Positions 1 to 5,307 of a DNA stretch of 5,906 bases are shown here, in pieces. Numbering within the stretch: position 1 is the stretch's first letter; every line of letters begins with the position of its first letter. The stretch is from Gammaproteobacteria bacterium (GTDB lineage Bacteria; Pseudomonadota; Gammaproteobacteria; Comchoanobacterales; Comchoanobacteraceae). Under the pieces are notes generated by a model that was not told where the DNA came from, did not search any database, and saw only the letters and a program-made list of their open reading frames with translations. The stretch is taken from positions 1-5,906 of the forward strand of contig JAQWRO010000075.1 in NCBI GenBank assembly GCA_029243665.1. The letters are read 5' to 3'. A program made the translations under genes and the position numbers.

Positions 1-1338
1 AGCAAACTCTTGTAGCCCTTGAAGTCCACATTCGCGCCCAAAACCAGATCCTTTTACACCACCAAAGGGTAGTTTTGGATCTGAGCGAACCATGCCATTT
101 ATTTTTCCAAGGCCAACATTCAGTTGGTTGGCAATGATCTGCTCAGCTTTTTGAGTATCCTTAGTAAATATACCGCCACCTAGACCATAACACGATTGGT
201 TTGCAAGTGTGATGGCCTCATGTTCATTTTTAGCATGAATTAAGCTCACCACTGGCCCAAAAAGCTCATCATCAAAGGCTGGCATGCCTGGCTTCACATT
301 TGCGAGTAGGGTTGGGGCATAGTAATACCCATTTTTATCTTCTATGTAACCACCGACCAAACAATGAGCACCTTTTTCAATGGATTGTTTGATTTGTTGA
401 TGGAGGTTTTGACGAATGTCATCTCTTGCCATTGGCCCCATCATACAGTGTTCATCCATAGGGTTACCTGTTTGATAGCTTTTGACCAAAGCTAGGACTT
501 TTTCCTGAAAGGCTTCGTAAATGCCTGACGTAGCAATGATGCGTTTAGGTGATATACACACTTGGCCAGCATTCATAAAGCGACCATTAACCAAAGTATT
601 TGCTGCTAGGTCTAAATCTGCATCATCCAATATAATATATGGATCATTGCCACCCAATTCTAAAACCACTTTTTTAAGGGCGTTGCCAGCTAAGGTTGCA
701 ATGTGCTTGCCTGTTTTTTGGCTCCCAGTCAAGGTTACGCCTGAAATGTATGGGTGTTGAATGATGTGTGGTGCTTGATCATAATCAATAATCAAGTGCT
801 GCATTAAGCCTTCTGGTAGACCAGACTTCTGAAAAAGTGTCTGAATGTTTTTTGCACTACTCAGAACATTAGGGGCATGGGACAATAAAAAACCGTTTCC
901 TAAAGCTAAATTAGGGATGGCAGCTCTAAATACCTGCCAAAAAGGAAAGTTCCAAGGCATAATTGCAAAAACAATGCCAGAAGGGCATAGTTGAAAATAA
1001 TTAGGGTTGTCGGTACTGGGATTTCTAGGCGCTAAAAATTCATCTAAATGACTGGCATAGTACTCACAGATCAAAGCACACTTTTCGACCTCTTGTTTGG
1101 CTTGAGTGATGGGTTTGCCCATTTCTTCGGTTATTAGTGTGGATAGTCGAGGGACATCAGCCAATAAGTTTTTTGCCAATTGATTTAGAAAAAATTTACG
1201 GTCGTCCAAGGTTGATCTGGCCCATTTTAATTGGGATTGATGAGCCTTTTCTAAGTGTTCAATGACTTCATTGTCAGAAAGCTTATGGAAGGTCTTTATT
1301 GTTTGTCCTGTGGCAGGATTAATGGTTTCAAATGTCAT
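1..1338 (-). CDS. NAD(P)-dependent aldehyde dehydrogenase, succinate-semialdehyde dehydrogenase (Sad/YneI) type, C-terminus cut by window edge
   Basis: The frame is open from the ATG at 1338 to base 1, giving 446 residues. By comparison with E. coli Sad (about 462 residues) roughly 10-20 C-terminal residues lie outside. The family oxidises an aldehyde, here probably succinate semialdehyde, to the acid with NAD(P) in the cytoplasm. Visible motifs are AIMPWNFPFWQ with catalytic Asn130, the nucleotide-binding GSQKTG at 205-210, LELGGND with general-base Glu227, NAGQVC with nucleophile Cys261, and PFGGVKGSGFGRE near the end. The start fits because MTFETINPATG matches the usual ALDH N-terminus; the ribosome site is weak. 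The lysine normally found in LLKHAPN, which contacts the NAD ribose, is Ser153 here (FLLSHAPNV). Base composition is visibly less AT-rich than in the genes to the right, and it is transcribed away from them. Family assignment is secure; the exact substrate is inferred from overall similarity to Sad. Confidence 0.93.
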   Translation of the reverse strand, partial: MTFETINPATGQTIKTFHKLSDNEVIEHLEKAHQSQLKWARSTLDDRKFFLNQLAKNLLADVPRLSTLITEEMGKPITQAKQEVEKCALICEYYASHLDEFLAPRNPSTDNPNYFQLCPSGIVFAIMPWNFPFWQVFRAAIPNLALGNGFLLSHAPNVLSSAKNIQTLFQKSGLPEGLMQHLIIDYDQAPHIIQHPYISGVTLTGSQKTGKHIATLAGNALKKVVLELGGNDPYIILDDADLDLAANTLVNGRFMNAGQVCISPKRIIATSGIYEAFQEKVLALVKSYQTGNPMDEHCMMGPMARDDIRQNLHQQIKQSIEKGAHCLVGGYIEDKNGYYYAPTLLANVKPGMPAFDDELFGPVVSLIHAKNEHEAITLANQSCYGLGGGIFTKDTQKAEQIIANQLNVGLGKINGMVRSDPKLPFGGVKGSGFGRECGLQGLQEFA

Positions 1339-1340
1339 GC

Positions 1341-1363
1341 TTTATTTATAGCTCAAATTATTG
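1341..1363. repeat. Upstream direct repeat, copy 1
   Basis: This 23-base block differs from the copy at 2601-2623 at only two positions. The core atagctcaaattattg (1348-1363) is identical in both. It lies 105 bases before the first receptor gene and directly next to the start of the divergent aldehyde dehydrogenase, so it is in the leader region of both. It is either a relic of the duplication that produced the second receptor gene or a retained regulator site. Confidence 0.75.
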
Positions 1364-1390
1364 GCTTTAAATAGAAATAATAAATTAAAA

Positions 1391-1419
1391 TTGCAAAATT
1401 AGTATAAAAAAGCTATAGT
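1391..1419 (+). promoter_or_regulatory. Predicted sigma70-type promoter of the first receptor-channel gene
   Basis: TTGCAA at 1391-1396 and TATAGT at 1414-1419 are separated by 17 bases, a good match to a housekeeping promoter. Transcription would begin near 1426, about 40 bases before the ATG at 1468. TTGCAA is its own reverse complement, so it could also serve as the -35 of the divergent aldehyde dehydrogenase gene, but the matching minus-strand -10 (TATTTA) is poor. The call rests on motif reading only. Confidence 0.5.
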
Positions 1420-1467
1420 TTATTTGGTTTTTAACCATGTGATATACGTTTTAAGTTAAGGAATTTT

Positions 1468-2583
1468 ATGAAATATCTATTAGTGTTTATATGTTTAATT
1501 TGTTCATTTGAAACTAGCTTTGCTAGTGCTGATACAAACCATGGGGATTTAACTATAGCTCAACCTAAATATCCACTGGGTTCTGAACAGAATCCAATTA
1601 AAGTAGGATTGATGGTGGTAGAGCCATTTATTGCAAAACATGATGGTGTTTATCATGGTTTATTAATTGATTATTGGAAACAAATTTCAAAAGACAAAAA
1701 TTGGCATTATACGTTTATAGAAACGACGCCAAATTACACAAATGCTTTAAAAGATGCTGCAAAAGGTAAGTATGATTTGGTATTAGGTAATTTTTCGACG
1801 ACAGCTGAAAGAATAGCTTACATAAATTATTCAAGACCTTTTATGTTGAATGAAATTAGTATTTTAACAACGAATAATGGCCTCACTGTATTTACTATAG
1901 CGGTTAATCTTTTCTATGCGATCATAGAGATATTGTTAACAGTTTTTTTGTTAGTTAGTTTTGTTGCCCTTGTTTTACGCATATTTAAATCTAATGAAGA
2001 TAACACTACGTTAGTAGAGTTTTTTATAATCTCTGCTGAAAGTTTGATTGGTTATGTTACTGTTAATAGATTTACAAAAGCGATTTTTCTAATGCTCTTA
2101 TTATTTAGTTTGTTTGTGAAGGCAATATTCATAGGTACTGTAACAAGTACTTTACTTAATTTATCACTTTCAAGTAAAGAGCCTTTTTCAGATGCTAAAG
2201 ATATTTCTGGAAAGTTGTTTGTTGTCGTAAAAGGGTCTTCTTTTGTAGATAAAATGCGAGCACTTAATGCGCGAGTATATGAATTTGATGGTGGCGATGA
2301 GGAAGCAGCTGAGTATTACGCAAAAAATGCCATCAAGTATGATGGCTATGTTGCAGATTATGCATTAACATATCGGTATGCCAATCAATTTAAAAGTGTT
2401 GAACCTAATTTAATAGTATCAAATTATAATGTAAGAAATGATATTCTTGCTTTTGCATATAATGAAGATTTTCCTTTTCAGAAAATTATTGATACAAATA
2501 TTTTGGAATTACAGGACTCTAACTTAGCCTATTCTATTTGTAGTGTGTATGTAGGAGATGAAGCAAAAAATTGCGTGATGTAG
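1468..2583 (+). CDS. Prokaryotic ionotropic glutamate receptor-like protein (GluR0 architecture), paralog 1
   Basis: This 371-residue protein has the order of a bacterial ligand-gated channel: signal peptide (1-19 or 1-21, cleavage near SFA/ASA), periplasmic lobe S1 (about 44-137), membrane helix M1 (about 139-173), pore-like loop (about 180-200), membrane helix M2 (about 203-232) and periplasmic lobe S2 (about 236-371). S1 carries GNFSTTAER; Arg115 fits the arginine that binds the ligand carboxylate in the glutamate-receptor and SBP_bac_3 families. S2 carries KGSS (255-258) and YDGYVAD, where Asp297 fits the residue that binds the ligand amino group. The segment GTVTSTLLNLSLS after M2 resembles the receptor gate motif. 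The expected TVGYG filter is instead SLIGYVT (192-198). Cys358 and Cys369 could form a disulfide. AAGGA at 1458-1462 lies 5 bases before the ATG. It could alternatively be a non-conducting membrane sensor; ligand identity is unknown. Confidence 0.82.
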   Translation: MKYLLVFICLICSFETSFASADTNHGDLTIAQPKYPLGSEQNPIKVGLMVVEPFIAKHDGVYHGLLIDYWKQISKDKNWHYTFIETTPNYTNALKDAAKGKYDLVLGNFSTTAERIAYINYSRPFMLNEISILTTNNGLTVFTIAVNLFYAIIEILLTVFLLVSFVALVLRIFKSNEDNTTLVEFFIISAESLIGYVTVNRFTKAIFLMLLLFSLFVKAIFIGTVTSTLLNLSLSSKEPFSDAKDISGKLFVVVKGSSFVDKMRALNARVYEFDGGDEEAAEYYAKNAIKYDGYVADYALTYRYANQFKSVEPNLIVSNYNVRNDILAFAYNEDFPFQKIIDTNILELQDSNLAYSICSVYVGDEAKNCVM

Positions 2584-2600
2584 ATTTGTATTAAACTTCT

Positions 2601-2623
2601 TTTATAAATAGCTCAAATTATTG
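2601..2623. repeat. Upstream direct repeat, copy 2
   Basis: This is the second copy of the block at 1341-1363, with two mismatches. It lies 96 bases before the second receptor gene, close to the 105 bases seen for the first. Weaker similarity seems to continue downstream (caaaatt and a later tttttaac stretch in both leaders), which supports a duplicated leader. A clear -35/-10 pair cannot be made out in this copy. Confidence 0.75.
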
Positions 2624-2719
2624 ATTTTATGAAAAAGTAAAACAAAATTTCTGTATTTGTAAAAATAAGTTATGTGTGTTGTTTAAGTTTTTTAACATAT
2701 ATGGGATCATTAATTAATT

Positions 2720-3841
2720 ATGAAATTCATGGAAAAGTTAATATTTGTTTTTCTAATATTTACCTTTGGTATTTGTCTCAGTCATGCAGAAGTTAAGCCT
2801 AATGAGTTACCTAAAAATCAAGCACAGTATCGATTAGGTTCTAAGGAAAACCCTATGAAGATAGGGCTTATGTTAGTTGAGCCATTCGTCGTCAAAGAAG
2901 GTGATGTATATCAAGGTCTTGTCATCGATTATTGGAAACATATCTCTAAAGGTCAAGACTGGCATTATGTTTTTATCGATTTGCCACCCAATTATACGAA
3001 AGCGATAGAAGATACCGCCAATGGAAAATATGATCTAGCGTTAGGAAACTTTTCAACCACAGCTGAAAGAATGTCGTTGGTGCATTTTTCTAGACCATTC
3101 ATGTTGAATCGAATAACCATTTTAACTAAAGCCAAAAACCTTAACCCTTTAATTATTGTCATCAAGGTGATTTATTCAATTTTTAAGATATTATTAATCG
3201 TCTTTTTAATAATTGGAGTCGTTACGCTGTTTTTATGGAGTGTTCAACCCAAAGTTGATGTCAGGCCATATACATCAATTTTCTACGATACATGTGTGAG
3301 TTTATTAGGTGTTGTTTTAGAAACCAAATTCAAGAAGCTAACGTTTGTTACTCTTATAGTGATTAGCTTGATTCTGAAAGCAATCCTTATTGGTAGCATC
3401 ACCAGTACATTATTTAATTTATCGCTATCTAATAAAGATCCGTTTGTTACTGTTCAGGATGTGTCGGGAAAAATGTTTGTTGTGGTTAAAGGCTCATCTT
3501 TCGCTGAAAAAATGCGAGCGCTTAATGCAAGAATCTATGAATATAATGGTAGTAATGAGGAGGCTGCTGCGTTTTATGCCAGAAACACAGCTAAGTATGA
3601 TGGTTATGTTTCAGATTTTGCGCTTATCTTTAAATATGCCAATCAATTCTCAAACATTGAATCCAATTTAATCGTATCAGATTTTAATGTCAGAAATGAC
3701 AACCTTGCTTTTGTATTGAATAAGTCTTTTCCTTTTAGAACGATCTTTGACCAAAAGATTTTGGAACTACAAGACACCAATCTAGGTTATACCATTTGTA
3801 GCATTTACGTTGGCGATGAAGCAAGAAATTGTGTGATGTAA
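2720..3841 (+). CDS. Prokaryotic ionotropic glutamate receptor-like protein (GluR0 architecture), paralog 2
   Basis: This 373-residue protein aligns with its upstream neighbour over the whole length. By eye about two thirds of residues match in the lobes and fewer in the membrane part. It has a signal peptide (cleavage after SHA, about residue 23), S1 (about 46-139), M1 (about 141-174), a pore-like loop (about 182-203), M2 (about 204-234) and S2 (about 238-373). Ligand-contact candidates are retained: Arg117 in GNFSTTAER, KGSS at 257-260 and Asp299 in YDGYVSD. The filter position reads SLLGVVL (194-200), further from TVGYG than in paralog 1. Cys360 and Cys371 are conserved, and both proteins end in NCVM. 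The ribosome site is poor: GGGA at 2703-2706 is 13 bases from the ATG, and the alternative in-frame ATG at 2729 has none. The 136-base gap to paralog 1 contains a copied leader, so it may have its own promoter. Two subunits could form a mixed tetramer; that is inference. Confidence 0.82.
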   Translation: MKFMEKLIFVFLIFTFGICLSHAEVKPNELPKNQAQYRLGSKENPMKIGLMLVEPFVVKEGDVYQGLVIDYWKHISKGQDWHYVFIDLPPNYTKAIEDTANGKYDLALGNFSTTAERMSLVHFSRPFMLNRITILTKAKNLNPLIIVIKVIYSIFKILLIVFLIIGVVTLFLWSVQPKVDVRPYTSIFYDTCVSLLGVVLETKFKKLTFVTLIVISLILKAILIGSITSTLFNLSLSNKDPFVTVQDVSGKMFVVVKGSSFAEKMRALNARIYEYNGSNEEAAAFYARNTAKYDGYVSDFALIFKYANQFSNIESNLIVSDFNVRNDNLAFVLNKSFPFRTIFDQKILELQDTNLGYTICSIYVGDEARNCVM

Positions 3842-3892
3842 ATGTTTGTTTAGACTTGGCAGTCATTTGTCATGGAATGCCGTGATTTATCA

Positions 3893-3919
3893 AAAAAAGC
3901 GCTTTTTAAGTGCTTTTTT
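3893..3919 (+). terminator. Rho-independent terminator after the receptor-like genes
   Basis: AAAAAAGCGC (3893-3902) pairs with GTGCTTTTTT (3910-3919), ten pairs including one G-T wobble, around a 7-base loop. The stem is an A-tract/T-tract type, 52 bases after the stop of the second receptor gene, and it separates that gene from the pilus locus. Further T- and A-runs follow. Confidence 0.75.
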
Positions 3920-3980
3920 AAGTTTTTTTAAAAAAGAACCTAAATTAATGAAAAAAAAGGAAAAAAACTGTCTTTTTAGA

Positions 3981-4002
3981 GTGTTTTTATGGCTTAAAAC
4001 AC
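3981..4002. promoter_or_regulatory. Inverted repeat just upstream of the pilin promoter
   Basis: GTGTTTT (3981-3987) and AAAACAC (3996-4002) form a perfect 7-base inverted repeat with an 8-base spacer. It ends where the -35 element of the pilin promoter would begin. It could be an operator for a regulator or part of a second terminator; no T-run follows it, which argues against a terminator. Confidence 0.35.
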
Positions 4003-4020
4003 CCCTGAATGCTGAGATTA

Positions 4021-4029
4021 TGTTATAAT
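4021..4029 (+). promoter_or_regulatory. Predicted extended -10 promoter of the pilin operon
   Basis: TGTTATAAT contains a perfect TATAAT (4024-4029) preceded by TGn, the extended -10 form. There is no recognisable -35 at 16-18 bases upstream (acccct region), which fits an extended -10 promoter or one needing an activator. Transcription would start near 4036, leaving a leader of about 37 bases. Confidence 0.6.
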
Positions 4030-4059
4030 AAATAGTGAGAATACAAAAAATATATTTTC

Positions 4060-4064
4060 AGGAG
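4060..4064 (+). promoter_or_regulatory. Ribosome binding site that decides the pilin 1 start
   Basis: AGGAG lies 8 bases before the ATG at 4073 but only 2 bases before the in-frame ATG at 4067. The spacing strongly favours 4073 as the real start, removing two residues from the longest reading. Confidence 0.7.
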
Positions 4065-4072
4065 TAATGAAA

Positions 4073-4639
4073 ATGGGTACGAAATATAAATTTTTAAAAT
4101 ACACGTTGGCTTCATCGCTATTGATGCCATTGTCGTTTGGTGGTACAGCTGAAACATCGGGCTCTGTAGCGGCCGTAAATTCTATTGCGATTAATGCGGG
4201 ATCAATATCTATTACACCTACTGGCATTGATAGCGCAGGTGTGTTCAATGGTGCTGATGCTTTTGAAATTGAATTTGCTAATAATACTCCAGCTGGCTAT
4301 ACAGTCACTGTTACACCAGATGATGGTTTTTTGCAATTAGGTTCTAATACAACTGATGGTGGTAAAGTTTTCTACACTTTAGCATGTGATAATTTTACTT
4401 ATGTTAACGGTGATGACCCTAGTGTGGCATATTCGGCAACAGCTGTTAGTGGTACAACTGCGATTACAGTTTATAATATTTCCAATCCAACGGCAAATAC
4501 TGTTGTAAACTCATCTGCTGCAAATGGTGGTACACAAGCACCAGACTGTGATATTGGTTTAGGTTCTGGTGAAACTGTTGCTGAGCTTCTTAATGGTACA
4601 TACAGTGAATCATTTACAGTTGCAATTGCAGCCAAATAA
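4073..4639 (+). CDS. Secreted beta-rich pilin-like protein, probable major subunit of a chaperone-usher pilus
   Basis: This 188-residue protein begins with a signal peptide (MGTKYKFLKYTLASSLLMPL, cleavage probably after GTA at about residue 26). The mature part is rich in alternating Thr, Ser, Val and Ile with Gly and Asn turns, as in an immunoglobulin-like pilin fold. Two cysteines, Cys105 (LACDN) and Cys159 (PDCDI), could be bridged. The C-terminal NGTYSESFTVAIAAK resembles the last strand of secreted pilins (GxYxDxxxVxI in spore coat U/CsuA-type and CS1-type subunits). It shares this pattern with the next gene: NN-x3-GY, Y-x-L/I-x-C-D, then a cysteine and G-x-Y-S. It has its own strong promoter and ribosome site and is followed by a terminator, which fits the major subunit. 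It could be another secreted beta-sandwich adhesin; the subunit role is inferred from the chaperone downstream. Confidence 0.7.
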   Translation: MGTKYKFLKYTLASSLLMPLSFGGTAETSGSVAAVNSIAINAGSISITPTGIDSAGVFNGADAFEIEFANNTPAGYTVTVTPDDGFLQLGSNTTDGGKVFYTLACDNFTYVNGDDPSVAYSATAVSGTTAITVYNISNPTANTVVNSSAANGGTQAPDCDIGLGSGETVAELLNGTYSESFTVAIAAK

Positions 4640-4662
4640 ATTTAAAGATGATAATATTTAAG

Positions 4663-4695
4663 ATGCTACTGAGTTTTACTTGGTAGCATTTTTTT
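4663..4695 (+). terminator. Intercistronic terminator/attenuator between the two pilin genes
   Basis: ATGCTAC (4663-4669) pairs perfectly with GTAGCAT (4683-4689) around a 13-base loop, followed by a run of seven T (4689-4695). It starts 24 bases after the stop of pilin 1. The T-run runs directly into AAGGA (4696-4700), the ribosome site of the next gene. It probably stops many transcripts after the major subunit and lets a fraction through. Confidence 0.75.
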
Positions 4696-4710
4696 AAGGA
4701 CGAAAAAATT

Positions 4711-5244
4711 TTGTACACTTTGAAAAGAATATTTTTTTTTATACTGTCATGTCAAGTTATGGCAAGCATCACAGATTTTCATTCTGATGATATTGATTTA
4801 ATTGAATCATTATCTGTTAACAACCACAATGGTATCAAGATTCATAATTCTGCCAATGGTCGATATCAATTCAATGGTAAACAATTTATACGTTTAGAAA
4901 TTTCAAATAATTCAGCGAAAGGTTACAAAATTTACGCTACTTCCCGCTATGGCATATTAAAAGCTGGCTCTAGACCTGTACAAGCAAATGAAATTCGCTA
5001 CCGCATCATTTGTGATGCTTATCAAACAGTGAATGCAGGTTTTACCGTGATTTCATCTGGACAGATTAATCTAGGGCCAAACGTTAAAACATTGATTTAT
5101 GATGTGAATCAACCTGAAAATGTTACAGATAGAGCAAAACCATTTTGTAGTTTGGTCTTAGCGCCGGGCGAGCATTTACGTGATAATTTTGCTGGGAACT
5201 ATTCTGATGCCATAAATTTTGTCATAGAGACGAATGATGACTAG
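4711..5244 (+). CDS. Secreted pilin-like protein, probable minor subunit
   Basis: This 177-residue protein is distantly related to the preceding one. It has a signal peptide (cleavage probably after VMA, residue 18), then a beta-rich domain. Shared positions are ISNNSAKGYKIYATS, a GxLxxGS turn, YRIICDAY with Cys101, KPFCSL with Cys146, APGEH, and GNYSDAINFVIE near the end. The best start is a TTG with AAGGA 10 bases upstream (4696-4700); the next in-frame TTG at 4720 is too far away. A weak start codon plus a terminator just upstream suggests a low-abundance subunit or an initiator/anchor. Nine T at 4732-4740 encode the Phe run in the signal peptide and could be prone to slippage. It has more charged residues than the first pilin. 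The role is inferred from order and similarity; the tip adhesin itself is not excluded. Confidence 0.68.
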   Translation: MYTLKRIFFFILSCQVMASITDFHSDDIDLIESLSVNNHNGIKIHNSANGRYQFNGKQFIRLEISNNSAKGYKIYATSRYGILKAGSRPVQANEIRYRIICDAYQTVNAGFTVISSGQINLGPNVKTLIYDVNQPENVTDRAKPFCSLVLAPGEHLRDNFAGNYSDAINFVIETNDD

Positions 5245-5263
5245 CCATAAAGTTTATAAAAAG

Positions 5264-5275
5264 TTACAATTGTAA
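5264..5275. promoter_or_regulatory. Perfect 12-base palindrome before the chaperone gene
   Basis: TTACAATTGTAA is a perfect palindrome in the 63-base gap between the minor pilin and the chaperone, 32 bases before the GTG. It could be a regulator site or chance in AT-rich DNA. No T-run follows, so it is not a terminator. Confidence 0.25.
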
Positions 5276-5307
5276 ATAGTTGGCTTGAACAATTATAGGG
5301 GTATCTT

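Noticed and set aside
521..760. Plus-strand open frame of 79 codons
   Set aside because: It lies inside the well-supported aldehyde dehydrogenase on the opposite strand and shows no domain or ribosome site.
1341..2623. The repeated leader block as a mobile element end, attachment site or CRISPR repeat
   Set aside because: There are only two copies, no terminal inverted repeats, no transposase or integrase, and the positions match a gene-plus-leader duplication.
3390..3671. Plus-strand open frame of 93 codons
   Set aside because: It is an out-of-frame reading of the second receptor gene, whose frame is supported by paralog conservation.
1468..3841. Reading the two receptor-like proteins as plain ABC transporter substrate-binding proteins
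   Set aside because: Two long hydrophobic helices and a loop sit between the lobes, which soluble binding proteins lack.
3846..4028. Possible 60-residue protein after the second receptor gene
   Set aside because: It runs through the terminator, A-runs, second hairpin and the pilin promoter; its Lys/Phe-rich content simply reflects the A/T tracts, and there is no ribosome site of its own.
4018..4248. Minus-strand open frame of 76 codons
   Set aside because: It is antisense to the pilin 1 promoter and signal peptide and has no supporting features.
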